A DNA stretch of 36,354 bases, from positions 1 to 36,354 of the forward strand of contig JAFGEI010000010.1 in assembly GCA_016931695.1 (NCBI GenBank), read 5' to 3'. Positions 1-9,237 of the stretch are shown in pieces. The DNA comes from Anaerolineae bacterium. GTDB taxonomy: Bacteria > Chloroflexota > Anaerolineae > B4-G1 > DUEL01. The number at the start of each line of letters is the position of its first letter. The first letter of the stretch is position 1. Both the position numbers and the translations under genes were made by a program. A model generated the notes under the pieces. The model had not been told where the DNA came from. It did no database searches and saw only the letters and a program-made list of their open reading frames with translations.

Positions 1-1146
1 CCGCACCGCATCCTCGCCGACGTCGTGGGCGACGCGGGCCTGGGCGTTGGCGATGCACCAGCCGATCATGCCGCTGCCGATCTTGATACGATGGCGGCGG
101 GCGAGCATGGCCTGCCCGGCCTCGCCGGTGCCGGCCTGCAGCACAGCCCATTCTCCCGCTCCGTCCTGCAGGAACAGGCCGACGTAGTAGAGGTCGAAGC
201 GGGCGCGAATCAGCTCGACGACGCGGCGGATGAGATCGTCTACCTCCAGGATTGCCGCTGCAGCTCGCCCCACTTCGGCCGAGGCTTCCAGGTACAGCGA
301 GCGCTGCTGGAGTTGGCGCGTCCGCTCCTCCACCCGCTCCTCCAGGTTGGCAATCAGCTCTCGCAACTGGACCGTCATCTCGTCAAAGACCCGCGCCAGC
401 AGGCCGATCTCGCCGCCGGCACGCACTTTTGCCCGTTGTTCGATGTCGCCGGCAGCGATCCGCTGCGCCGCTTGGACCAACTGGCTCACCGGCCGGGTGA
501 TGGTTTGCGAGATGATCCAGCCCAGGCCGATGCCGCCGATGAGGACCGTGCTGGCGCCAATGATCGTGACCAGCAGGGAGCGGTTGACGGTCTGGCGGGC
601 CCGGTACTGCGCGTCATAGACCTGGCTGGTCTCATAGTCCTCATAGTCGAGCAGGGTGGCGAGAATGCTGTCCCGGGTGTTTTCGAATTGGCTCAGCGCC
701 GCTGCTGTTTGTGGCCCAAACTGGCCTTCCGCCTTGTAGGCGTCGATCACCGCTTGTACACGGGCGGCGTATTCCTGGTTTATCGTCGTAATGGCGCCCC
801 ATCTGCGGTCGGCAGCACCGGCTTCGAGATGCATCTCTATCTGGCGGACCAGTTCGCCAAAGACGAACAGTTGGTCGGTGATCTGGGTCTCGATCCGCCG
901 CCGTTCGCTGTCCGATTCCGCGGCGACGTACGCCCCAACCGATTGGGATACCACCAGGGTCTCGACGCGGATCTTGGTGCCCAGGTAACGGGCTTCGGCC
1001 CGCTGCGTCGTTTCGCTGGCCAGGATGTCGTTGATGCGCGTGATTTGGGCGTAGCTGACCAACGAGCCAACCAGCGCCATGATGGCGACGAAGGCGTAGG
1101 CGCCAATCAATCGCACCCGTATCGAGCTGCTAAAACCTTTCAACAT
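1..1146 (-). CDS. Membrane GAF-domain sensor protein, HAMP type (array member 1; partial, runs off left edge)
   Basis: Open from ATG at 1146 to the window edge, so 382 N-terminal residues are seen and the C-terminus is missing. Order: a short basic N-terminus; TM1 at about residues 10-33 (IGAYAFVAIMALVGSLVS); an extracytoplasmic helical region; TM2 at about 200-222; a HAMP domain beginning ITRPVSQLVQAAQRIAAGD; a coiled coil (NLEERVEERTRQLQQRS); then the first part of a GAF domain (YYVGLFLQDGAGEWAVLQAG). It is probably a ligand or redox-state sensor at the inner membrane; the ligand is unknown. GAGGA lies about 9 bases before the ATG, inside the end of the upstream gene, whose stop codon is 5 bases away, so the two are likely cotranscribed. 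Its GAF is closer to that of the member at 9238-10989 than to the other neighbours. No output domain is visible, but the end is unseen. Confidence 0.85.
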   Translation of the reverse strand, partial: MLKGFSSSIRVRLIGAYAFVAIMALVGSLVSYAQITRINDILASETTQRAEARYLGTKIRVETLVVSQSVGAYVAAESDSERRRIETQITDQLFVFGELVRQIEMHLEAGAADRRWGAITTINQEYAARVQAVIDAYKAEGQFGPQTAAALSQFENTRDSILATLLDYEDYETSQVYDAQYRARQTVNRSLLVTIIGASTVLIGGIGLGWIISQTITRPVSQLVQAAQRIAAGDIEQRAKVRAGGEIGLLARVFDEMTVQLRELIANLEERVEERTRQLQQRSLYLEASAEVGRAAAAILEVDDLIRRVVELIRARFDLYYVGLFLQDGAGEWAVLQAGTGEAGQAMLARRHRIKIGSGMIGWCIANAQARVAHDVGEDAVR

Positions 1147-1151
1147 ATTTC

Positions 1152-3098
1152 TTATTCCTCGATGTGGGGCCTCTCTAGTTTTTTGACCGAACCTGGCATC
1201 GTCTCACCCCGGTCCTCGGGGGGTTTTGACTGCCCCAAGCGGATGGTGAGCTGGTACAGGCCGAGCTTTTCCCCGATCTCTTGTGTGGCGGTTTCGAGCA
1301 CCGCCTCGACGTCCAGCGGCTCGCGCACGCGGGCGGAGACCTCGCTGGTCATCCGTTCCTGGTCGGCGCGCCGTTCAGTTTCCTCCAGCAGCCGCGCGTT
1401 CTCCAGTGCCAGGCCGATCTGGGGGTGCACTTGTTCGACCAGCGCGATTTCCTCCGCCGTCCACGGCTCTTGCTCGTCGTCCTGCTGCAACACGAGCGTG
1501 CCAAATGTCTGGCCGCGGAAGCTGATGGGGGCGATCAGCCGCTGCCCTTGTTGGCCTTGCTGTACAACGATCCGCTTGTCGGCTGCGGGCGGCACCATGA
1601 CTGTCTCTGAGGGCGTGATTGGGCTTGTCTCTTGCGCCGGGTAACGGCATGCCTTTGGCGCCCGGCTGACGTATTCGCGCCACGCCTGTTGCACGCGCTG
1701 GGTGTAGAGGGATTCCATTTCTTGCAGCGCTTGCTGGTTTTCCTCCAGCAGGCGGGCATCTTGGAGCGCCAGGGCGATCTGGTCGGCCATCGTCTGCAGC
1801 ACGTCGATGTCCTCCTGGCTGAAGGCGGCGGGCTCGGTCGATTGGACGTCGAGAACGCCGATGACGCGCCTTTGGACCTTGAGCGGGAGCGCCATTTCAG
1901 AACGGGTGTTGGGCAGGTCGGGATTGTCGAAAAAGACGGCGTCTCGACCGACGTCGAGGGCGATGCGCGGCTCTCCGGATCCGGCAGCATAACCGACGAT
2001 GCCGACCTGGCCAACCTTGAGCCGGTGCCCACGGGCGAGCATGCGCTGGCCTCCCAGCGAGGAAGCGGCCTGGAGGACCGCGTACTCGCCGCTTTCGTCG
2101 AGGAGAAAGGCGCCCGCGTGGTAAAAGCCAAATTCCTGCGAGATGAGCAGCACGACCTGTTCGAGCAGCTCGTTCACGTCGTGGATTTCGGCCGCCTGGC
2201 GCGCGACCGCCGCCGCCGCTGCCAGGTGGACCGAGCGCCGCTCCAGGTCCCGAGTTTGCTCTTGGACCTGTTGTTCCAGCCCCTTGTACAGCTGTTGCAG
2301 CTCCTGCGCCATGGCGTTAAAGGCCTCTCCCAACTGTCCCAGCTCGTCCTGCCGCGTTAGGGCGATTCGCTCGTCAAAGTGGCCTTGTGCCAGCCGCTGG
2401 GCCGACTGGCTGAGCTGTTCCACTCCCACCGTGACGTTGCGGAGGGTGAAAAAGACGACCGCCGTAGCGATGACCAGGACGAGGAGTACCAGCGGGGCGG
2501 CGAAAGTGATCATGCGCACCATGGCCTGATTGACCGCTTCTTCCGCGGCGAGGTGGCGCTGGGCAGCCAGTTCGACCAATTGATCGACCTGAGACTGGAT
2601 GACGGTGTGTTCTTGTTCGAGCAGCCTGATGTAGAACTCGGCCATCTGCCAGTTGTTGTCTTCCACCTGGCGGATCGCACCCTCGGCGGACTGGATCACT
2701 TCTTGCAGATTCCTTTCCATCCCGCCCAAGTATGCGCGCATCGGGTCGTCCGGGGTGAGGGTGACCAATTCCCGGTTCAGCTCGGCGCGGCGCAGGCGCA
2801 AGGTCTCGACCGCGTTGCCCACTTGAATGACGAAAAAGGTTGGGGTACGCTCGGCGATCTTTTCTTGAATCACGGCGATCAGTTCGGTGATTTGGCGATC
2901 AGTGATCAAGGCCAGCTCGAGGTGCGCTTCCTCTTGTCGCAGGTCACGGATCGCGCTGCGGATGGAAGTCAGCTGCCACAGGAGGACGGCCATCACGACC
3001 AGGGTGAGCAAGGCGACAGCGGCCATACCGCCGGCGACCCGCCGGAGCAGCGAGCCGCGCGACGGTCGAAGAGTGAGGAATGGGACGCGCCTTCTCAT
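1152..3098 (-). CDS. Membrane HAMP-GAF-GAF sensor protein without output domain (array member 2)
   Basis: 648 residues. TM1 about 21-43, a helical extracytoplasmic region 44-196 resembling a four-helix-bundle receptor domain, TM2 about 197-219, HAMP about 220-272 (DELGQLGEAFNAMAQEL), coiled coil 273-300, GAF1 about 305-450 with the array signature FDNPDLPNTRSEMALPL, a linker containing QQAWREY, a shorter GAF2 about 505-570 (PISFRGQTFGTLVLQQ), then the array tail (SARVREPLDVEAVLETATQE, near residues 588-607) and a polar end. There is no histidine-kinase, GGDEF, EAL, HTH or MCP region. No bilin-type cysteine is evident in the GAF, so chromophore binding is not supported. The ATG overlaps the preceding gene's stop by 4 bases (ATGA), which indicates translational coupling. 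The role is inferred to be sensing or modulating a partner protein. Confidence 0.88.
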   Translation of the reverse strand: MRRRVPFLTLRPSRGSLLRRVAGGMAAVALLTLVVMAVLLWQLTSIRSAIRDLRQEEAHLELALITDRQITELIAVIQEKIAERTPTFFVIQVGNAVETLRLRRAELNRELVTLTPDDPMRAYLGGMERNLQEVIQSAEGAIRQVEDNNWQMAEFYIRLLEQEHTVIQSQVDQLVELAAQRHLAAEEAVNQAMVRMITFAAPLVLLVLVIATAVVFFTLRNVTVGVEQLSQSAQRLAQGHFDERIALTRQDELGQLGEAFNAMAQELQQLYKGLEQQVQEQTRDLERRSVHLAAAAAVARQAAEIHDVNELLEQVVLLISQEFGFYHAGAFLLDESGEYAVLQAASSLGGQRMLARGHRLKVGQVGIVGYAAGSGEPRIALDVGRDAVFFDNPDLPNTRSEMALPLKVQRRVIGVLDVQSTEPAAFSQEDIDVLQTMADQIALALQDARLLEENQQALQEMESLYTQRVQQAWREYVSRAPKACRYPAQETSPITPSETVMVPPAADKRIVVQQGQQGQRLIAPISFRGQTFGTLVLQQDDEQEPWTAEEIALVEQVHPQIGLALENARLLEETERRADQERMTSEVSARVREPLDVEAVLETATQEIGEKLGLYQLTIRLGQSKPPEDRGETMPGSVKKLERPHIEE

Positions 3099-4996
3099 GG
3101 CTTGCCCCCTTTTGGCGGCGGGAGGGGAGATGCCGCTTCAGGCTGCAGGCGGATAGCCATTGTGTGCAGGTTCAGGGCCTCGCCGATCTCGCGCACCGCG
3201 ACGCGGAGCATGGTCTCGGTGTCCAGCGTCTCGCGGATGCGGCTGGTCATCTCGCCGCTCTGTTGTTCCATTTCGGCCCGCCGTTCTGTTTCTTCCAGCA
3301 GGCGGGCATTCTCCAGGGCCAGGCCAATCTGGATGCACACTTCGCCGATCAATTCGATCTCGGCTGGCGTCCAGGGCTGCTCTGCTGTTCCCTGGCGGAG
3401 CAAGATGGTCCCAAAGATCTCGCCGCGCAGCGTAATGGGGGCGCTCAGGATTCGCTCTTCCCCTCGTTCTTGGACGACGATGCCGTTTCCGCTGTCCTGG
3501 TATTTCCGGACCTGGGTGGGCGATGTGCTCTCCACGCCGGCTGGGGTGTAGCGATAGGCTGACGGCTTTCTGGGGGCGCGAATTCCCAATTCCTGCCGGC
3601 GGCGTCCGTAGAGGACCTCGAGCTCTTGCAGCGCCTTTTGGCTTTCTTCCAACAGCCGCGAGCTTTCAATTGCCAGGGCGACCTGGTCCGCCAGCGTTTG
3701 CAAGATGGCCACGTCCTGCTCGTCGAAAGCGGCGGGTTGTCTCGATTGGACGTCCAACACGCCAATCACCTGCCTGCGCACGGTGAGCGGGAGCGCCATC
3801 TCCGATTCAGTGTCTGGCAGGTCGGGGTTGTCAAAGAAGACGGCGTCCTCGCCGGTGCTGAGGGCGATGCGAGGCTGACCGGTTTGGGCGACGTGGCCGA
3901 CGATTCCTGCCTGGCCGACGCCGAGCTTGTGGCCTCGCGCCAGCATCCGTTGTCCCCCCAGTGAAGAGGCGGACTGCAGCGTGGCGTATCCCTCGCCGTC
4001 GAGCAAAAAGATGCCGGCGTGGTAGAATCCAAAGCGCTCAGAGATGAGGCGCACGACCTCGTCGAGCAGCTTGTTCACGTCGCGGATTCCGGCTGCCTCC
4101 CGCGCCACGGTCGCTGCTGCAGACATTTGCACCGAGCGCCGCTGCAGTTCCGCGGTTCGTTCTGCAACTTGTTGTTCCAGGGTGCTGTATTGCCGCTGCA
4201 GCTGCGCTGTCATGGCGTTAAAGGCGCTGCTCAACTGCCCCAATTCGTCCGTGCGAATGACCGCGACCTGTCGGTCGAACTGTCCTTCCGCCAGTCGTTG
4301 CGCGGCTCCAATTAAGCGCTCCATGGCGCGGCCGACGTCGCGGACCGTGGTGAACGCCACTGCGCCGGCGATGGCAAAGGCGGCGAGTGTGAGGAGGGAC
4401 AGGCCGACAATCGTCTGCTGAAAAATCTGGTTGACCTGGGTCTCGGCCTCTTGCTGGCGCTCGCGGGTCATTTCGGCCAGCGTGTTCACGCTGACCTGGA
4501 TCTGTTCCCGGCCAGACGCCAGCAGGGCGATCCTGAACTCGACCGCGGGCCAGTTCCCGTCTTCTGCGTGGTTGATCGTCCCTTGGGTGACGTTGACCAG
4601 GTTCTGCAGCCCTGCCAGCACCTGCTCGACGACGGTGTTCATCTCGCCTGCCCGCTCGTTTTCCTCGAGCAGCTCGGCCTGCTGGAGCAGTTCTTCTTGC
4701 CGCCTGACCAGCGCCTGCAAGGCGGCAGTGGTGTGCGCGACAAAGAACTCGCGGTTCTCGGCCTGTGCGTCTCGTTGGACGATGGTCAAAAGCCGGCCCA
4801 CCTCGCGGGCGGCATCCAGTGCCGTCACCACCCGTTCGTTCTCTATGCGCAGGGCGCGGGTGGCGCTTTGCAGCCGGGCCAGCTGGGAGACGAAAAAGAT
4901 GCTGGCCACGATCACCATCAAGGCGAACAGGAGCAGCCCCCGCGTCATGCGGGCGCGCAAAGAACGCGTGCGGCGCCTACTCCTAGTTCTCTCCAT
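3095..4996 (-). CDS. Membrane HAMP-GAF-GAF sensor protein without output domain (array member 3)
   Basis: 633 residues with the layout of member 2. The N-terminus is very basic. TM1 is about 18-40, a helical extracytoplasmic region runs to about 192, TM2 is about 195-217, HAMP about 218-270 (DELGQLSSAFNAMTAQL), then a coiled coil. GAF1 is about 305-450 (YHAGIFLLDGEGYATLQSAS; FDNPDLPDTESEMALPL). The linker is variant: the AW motif is replaced by RRRQELGIRAP, though the later YRYTPAG part is kept. GAF2 is about 490-565, then the tail (TSRIRETLDTETMLRVAVRE) and a proline-rich end. It overlaps the upstream gene by 14 bases and the downstream one by 4, so it belongs to one coupled message. No catalytic output is visible. 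Confidence 0.88.
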   Translation of the reverse strand: MERTRSRRRTRSLRARMTRGLLLFALMVIVASIFFVSQLARLQSATRALRIENERVVTALDAAREVGRLLTIVQRDAQAENREFFVAHTTAALQALVRRQEELLQQAELLEENERAGEMNTVVEQVLAGLQNLVNVTQGTINHAEDGNWPAVEFRIALLASGREQIQVSVNTLAEMTRERQQEAETQVNQIFQQTIVGLSLLTLAAFAIAGAVAFTTVRDVGRAMERLIGAAQRLAEGQFDRQVAVIRTDELGQLSSAFNAMTAQLQRQYSTLEQQVAERTAELQRRSVQMSAAATVAREAAGIRDVNKLLDEVVRLISERFGFYHAGIFLLDGEGYATLQSASSLGGQRMLARGHKLGVGQAGIVGHVAQTGQPRIALSTGEDAVFFDNPDLPDTESEMALPLTVRRQVIGVLDVQSRQPAAFDEQDVAILQTLADQVALAIESSRLLEESQKALQELEVLYGRRRQELGIRAPRKPSAYRYTPAGVESTSPTQVRKYQDSGNGIVVQERGEERILSAPITLRGEIFGTILLRQGTAEQPWTPAEIELIGEVCIQIGLALENARLLEETERRAEMEQQSGEMTSRIRETLDTETMLRVAVREIGEALNLHTMAIRLQPEAASPLPPPKGGKP

Positions 4997-7364
4997 CGCT
5001 CAACGGTTCTGTCTGCGGCAACGACTGCTCGTCGCCGGTCTTGAGCCAGATCAGCCCCTCTTTTGCCCGCAGGGTCTGGCCCAGCTCGCGGATGGCCGTG
5101 TGCAAAATCGTTTCGACGTTGATCGAATCGCGGACGCGGCTGGTGATTTCAGCGATCCGGCGCTGGTATTCAGCGCGGCGCTGGGTCTCTTCCAGCAGTT
5201 GGGCGCGCTCCAGCGCCACCGCCGCCTGGTCGCTCAGCATCTCGTAGAGCCGGATGGCGCTGCTGGCGAATGCCCCTGGTTCGGTGCGCAGCACGACCAC
5301 CTGGCCGATGATCCGGTCGCGGCTGTGCAGCGGGATGTTGGCCGCCGCCTGCACACCGGTCGATTGAAAGACCTTGCGGGCGCTTTCGGGCAGGCTGGTG
5401 TCTGCATCGACGTCGTCCACGGTCCAAAAGGTGCTGACCAGTTCAAAGGGGAAGGGACTCTGTTCGATGGGCAGCCGCAGGCCCTTTTGGAAGGACGGGG
5501 CGCGGTCGCGCCGCCAGGTTCCCAGGTAGGAGAGGGCGACCGGCTCACCGGTGGATGAATACTCGAACTGGACGACGACGCACATATCCGCCTCGGTCTC
5601 GGAGATGCACTCGGTGATGGCGTCGGCGACTTGTTGCACCGTGGTCGCCGTCGTCAACCGGCGGTTGGCCGCATAGAGGGCTTCCATCTCCCGCAGGGTG
5701 CGCTGGGTTTCTTCAAAGAGGCGCGCATTCTCGATTACCAATCCCACCTGGTTGGCCACGTCTTGGGCCAGGTTGATCTCTTCGCGGGTCATGGCCCGCT
5801 CGGGCATGGTCAGGCTGATCTGTCCAATCGACTCCTCGCGCACGCGGAGCGGGAGGGTGAGCATCGATGGCAATCCGGGGCGCGGATCTTGTTCCTTCGG
5901 GATCACCTTGACGCCGTCATAGACATAGCCCCAGGCTTGCCGTTCCTCGACCAGCTGCTGCCATTCCTCCAGGCCGTAGCGGCTCAACAGCCCGCTGATC
6001 TCGCGTACCCGGTCCTCCGCTTCTTCCAGCAGGTTGGCGTTCTCGATGGCGATGGCGATCTGGTCGGCCAGGATGCCCAGGATGGCGACGTCCTCGCGGG
6101 TAAAGGCGCTTTCTGCAGTCGATTGGACGTCCAGTGCGCCGATGACGCGCTCGCGCACCTTGAGCGGCAGCGCCATTTCGGAGCGGGTGTCCGGAAGATC
6201 GGGGTTGTTGAAAAAGACAGCGTCCTCGCCCACGTCCAGGGCGATGCGCGGTTCGCCGATCCCGGTTGCATAGCCGACGATGCCGACCTGGCCGACTTGC
6301 AGCTTGTGCCCTCGGGCCAGCATCCGCTGCCCGCCCTCGGAAGAAGCAGCCTGCAGGACCGCGTATTCCCCGGCATCGTCGATGAGAAAGATGCCGGCGT
6401 GGTAAAAGCCAAATCGCTCCGAGATCAGGCGGACGGTGGTGTTCAAGAGCTCGGTGATGTCCCGGATCTCGGCCGCCTCGCGGCCCACTTGCGCGGCCGT
6501 TTCCAGCTGGGTTGACCGTCGCTCCAACGCTCGGGTTCTCTCCACCACCTGTTCTTCCAGGTTGGTGTAGAGGCTCAACAGTTCCTCGGCCATGGCGTTG
6601 AACACCCCGCCTAACTGGCCCAATTCGTCTTCTTGCGTGATCTCGACCCGCTCTTTGAAGCGCCCGCTGGCCAGTCGCTGGGCCGCTGCTCCCAGTTCCC
6701 CGACCCGCTGGCCCACGCTGCGGATCAGGCGCATGCTGATGACCGCAGATACGACCAGCACCAGGGTAACCAGGAGCGCGGCGAGGATCATCTGCCGCTG
6801 GGCTCTCCGCACCTGGTTGCCCGCCTCTTCGTATTGTTGTTGGGCCAGGATATCGAGTTCTTGGACCGCCTCCTGCACCTGCCCGCGGGGAAGGTCGATC
6901 GACCGCGCCTGCGCCTCGACCGCTGCCCAGTCGTTATCTTGCGCCAATGTGAGCGCGTGTTCCGCGATGCCGATCGCGCTCTGGAGGCCGACGACGGTCC
7001 TCGCAATCTCGTTGCGCATCGTCTCGCCGGCCGCCATGGTCGACAGTTGTTCCTGGAGCATCTCTTCCCGCTGCTGCAAGAGCGCGACTGGTGGGCCGAC
7101 TCGTTCGGCAAACAGGGCCGCGTTCTCGCGCGCGGCGTAGCGTTGGATTTGTAGCTGTACGTCGGCGACCTCTGAGGGAATGGCCAGCACCAACTGCAGC
7201 CGCGACATTTCTTGCTGCATCACGCCGATCGCGTCGTTGAGAACGAACAATTGACGGGTAAAGATCGCACCCGCAATCACGACAAAGAGGGCGGAAAATG
7301 CCAGCCCCGTCAACAGCTGGGTCCACAGCGTGCCGCGACGACGCCAGAGATCAAGTATCTGCAT
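4983..7364 (-). CDS. Membrane HAMP sensor protein with three GAF domains (array member 4)
   Basis: 793 residues. TM1 about 16-38, helical extracytoplasmic region, TM2 about 191-213, HAMP about 214-266 (DELGQLGGVFNAMAEEL), coiled coil, GAF1 about 300-445 (FNNPDLPDTRSEMALPL), a short GAF2 about 460-565 preceded by the linker motif YGLEEWQQLVEERQAWGY, and an additional complete GAF3 about 575-730 (LSYLGTWRRDR; AAANIPLHSRDRIIGQVVVL). It ends with the tail TSRVRDSINVETILHTAIRE. GAF3 resembles the last GAF of the member at 16809-18827 rather than its own GAF1, which points to domain shuffling among array members. The start is supported by GAGGAG about 9 bases upstream. The start overlaps the preceding gene by 14 bases. 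No output domain is recognisable. Confidence 0.88.
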   Translation of the reverse strand: MQILDLWRRRGTLWTQLLTGLAFSALFVVIAGAIFTRQLFVLNDAIGVMQQEMSRLQLVLAIPSEVADVQLQIQRYAARENAALFAERVGPPVALLQQREEMLQEQLSTMAAGETMRNEIARTVVGLQSAIGIAEHALTLAQDNDWAAVEAQARSIDLPRGQVQEAVQELDILAQQQYEEAGNQVRRAQRQMILAALLVTLVLVVSAVISMRLIRSVGQRVGELGAAAQRLASGRFKERVEITQEDELGQLGGVFNAMAEELLSLYTNLEEQVVERTRALERRSTQLETAAQVGREAAEIRDITELLNTTVRLISERFGFYHAGIFLIDDAGEYAVLQAASSEGGQRMLARGHKLQVGQVGIVGYATGIGEPRIALDVGEDAVFFNNPDLPDTRSEMALPLKVRERVIGALDVQSTAESAFTREDVAILGILADQIAIAIENANLLEEAEDRVREISGLLSRYGLEEWQQLVEERQAWGYVYDGVKVIPKEQDPRPGLPSMLTLPLRVREESIGQISLTMPERAMTREEINLAQDVANQVGLVIENARLFEETQRTLREMEALYAANRRLTTATTVQQVADAITECISETEADMCVVVQFEYSSTGEPVALSYLGTWRRDRAPSFQKGLRLPIEQSPFPFELVSTFWTVDDVDADTSLPESARKVFQSTGVQAAANIPLHSRDRIIGQVVVLRTEPGAFASSAIRLYEMLSDQAAVALERAQLLEETQRRAEYQRRIAEITSRVRDSINVETILHTAIRELGQTLRAKEGLIWLKTGDEQSLPQTEPLSDGEN

Positions 7365-9234
7365 CCCCGTTATCTCCTCTATCTGTCACTGGAGGGGCAG
7401 TTTCTCTTGCCTGGGCAGGGCCGGTCACTTCTGCGACGACCCGTTCCGCTCCCAAGGCAATTCCCAATTCTCGCACCGTAGCCTTGAGGATCGAATCGAT
7501 GTCGAGAGAAGCCCGCAGGCGGCCGCCGATTTCGCCGACCATTTGCTCACGGGCAGCGCGACGCTGGGCATCTTCGTACAGCCGCGCGCCTTCCAGGGCC
7601 ACGCCCAGTTGTTCTGCCAGTTTCCCCAGCAGTTCCGTTTGTTCCGCCGTCCACGCTCTTTGATCGCGGGGCTTTTGCGCGTCGATGACGCCGATGGTCT
7701 GCCCGCGAACCCGGATGGGCACGGCCACGGCGGCTTGATTGTCGTCGTGGACGGTCTTGTTCTCGTGCAACGCCTGTTTCATGCGCGGTCGCCACACGTC
7801 TGGAGCAGCAGAGAGGCCGCGCGCGTTGCGTAAGAAGCAGGTCTCTTTTTTGCCGATCAGCATGTTCTTCCACGCCTGGCGGCTCATCTCGCCGTACATG
7901 CGCTGTTCGGCGATCAGGCGCTCCTCGGCCTGTTTGATGAGTTGGGCATTGCGAATCGCCAGGGCAACTTGATCGGCCATCGTCTGCAGGATGGCAATGT
8001 CTTCCTCTCGAAAGGCCTGCGCTGCTGTCGATTGGACGTCCAACACGCCAATGACCTGCTCCTGCACCTTGAGCGGCAGGGCGATTTCAGAGCGGGTGTT
8101 GGGCAGGTCGGGGTTGTCAAAGTAGACTGCATCCTGACCGACGTCGAGGGCGATGCGCGGTTTTCCTGTGCCGGCAGCGTGGCCGACGATCCCCCGTTTG
8201 CCGACCTCTAGCTGGTGCTGCTTGGCCAGCATCCGCCGTCCTCCTTCTGACGAGGCCGCCTGCAAGATGGCATATTTGCCGAATTCGTCGAGCAAAAAGA
8301 TGCCCGCGTGGTAGGCCGCAAAATGTTCCGAGATGAGGTGGACGGTTCGATTGAGCAACTGCTGCACGTCCTGAATCGCCGCCGCTTCCCGCGCGACCTG
8401 GGCGGCAGCTTCCAGTTGGGCGCCCCGCCGAGCCAGGTCCTGGTTGACCTGCTCCAGTTGGGAGGCTGTCCGCTCCAGTTCCTGCGTCCGCTCTTCGACC
8501 TTGACCTCCAGTTCCGCGGTGAGCTCGCGCAGGGGGTTGAGGAGTTGGTAGCTGATGATGCCATAGCCGAGGACGAGGACGCTGAGGGTGACGGTGATGG
8601 ACAGAACCGGGAAGGGGACGTAGGTGCGGAACACGCCGCCGGCCACAAATCCCGCCAGAAAGATGGTCGCGCCCAAGACGATGTAAAACCCTCCGGCGTA
8701 GCGCTGTCTGCGCCACGCCCGCCAGAGAAGCGCAGTAGACCAGATGAAATAGATGGAGGGCACGACGGCCGAGGCGTATCCCCAGGGCGCCGCGACGTCG
8801 TAGATGGTCATGCCGTTTGACGCCAGGCTTGGGTTTAATATCAGCCGGTTTTGAAACAGGGGCGTGATCAACAGGGCGAGCGCGGCTAGGCCGGCAATGA
8901 TGGCAATGTCCGTCCACCTGCTGCGCTGGCCGGTGTAACGGGTGGCGAACGCGAGCATGATCGGCCCCATGAAAACCAGGCCGGTGACGGACATGTGCAG
9001 CCAGAACTCGATCTCGCCGCCGACGAACTGCAGGGTACCGCCGGTTGCTAGCAACAGCATCAGCCGGTAGATGAGGCTGGAAGAGGCCCAAACTGTCTGC
9101 AGCAGGGTAAAGAGGGCAAAGAACCGGTTCACCGTGCGCTGTGCGCCGATGGCTAACACGGTCAGCGCCAGCGCGGCGGCGCTCAGTGCCCCGAGCGCGT
9201 ATGCGCCTACGTCCACCCAGAATATCGCTGGCAT
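7351..9234 (-). CDS. Seven-span membrane GAF-GAF sensor protein without output domain (array member 5)
   Basis: 627 residues. The N-terminal ~230 residues hold about seven membrane spans (start PAIFWVDVGAYALGALSAA), like the 7TM sensory regions found at the N-terminus of some histidine kinases, instead of the two-span HAMP module of members 1-4. A coiled coil follows (ELEVKVEERTQELERTASQL), then GAF1 about 275-420 (FDNPDLPNTRSEIALPLKV), a linker with RQAWKNMLIG, GAF2 about 490-560 (VPIRVRGQTIGVIDAQKP) and the tail (GGRLRASLDIDSILKATVRE). The cytoplasmic part is closely related to members 2-4, so the membrane module seems to have been exchanged. GGAGGAG lies about 7 bases before the ATG. The start is 3 bases from the upstream stop, and the end overlaps the next gene by 14 bases. 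Confidence 0.88.
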   Translation of the reverse strand: MPAIFWVDVGAYALGALSAAALALTVLAIGAQRTVNRFFALFTLLQTVWASSSLIYRLMLLLATGGTLQFVGGEIEFWLHMSVTGLVFMGPIMLAFATRYTGQRSRWTDIAIIAGLAALALLITPLFQNRLILNPSLASNGMTIYDVAAPWGYASAVVPSIYFIWSTALLWRAWRRQRYAGGFYIVLGATIFLAGFVAGGVFRTYVPFPVLSITVTLSVLVLGYGIISYQLLNPLRELTAELEVKVEERTQELERTASQLEQVNQDLARRGAQLEAAAQVAREAAAIQDVQQLLNRTVHLISEHFAAYHAGIFLLDEFGKYAILQAASSEGGRRMLAKQHQLEVGKRGIVGHAAGTGKPRIALDVGQDAVYFDNPDLPNTRSEIALPLKVQEQVIGVLDVQSTAAQAFREEDIAILQTMADQVALAIRNAQLIKQAEERLIAEQRMYGEMSRQAWKNMLIGKKETCFLRNARGLSAAPDVWRPRMKQALHENKTVHDDNQAAVAVPIRVRGQTIGVIDAQKPRDQRAWTAEQTELLGKLAEQLGVALEGARLYEDAQRRAAREQMVGEIGGRLRASLDIDSILKATVRELGIALGAERVVAEVTGPAQARETAPPVTDRGDNGDADT

Positions 9235-9237
9235 CAG

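Noticed and set aside
25-1644. Long plus-strand open frame and many similar plus-strand frames across the sensor array (for example 16884-19103 and 27285-28889)
   Set aside because: They are antisense to strongly supported minus-strand genes, have biased composition (Q, D, G and R rich), show no domains, and arise from GC-rich codon bias.
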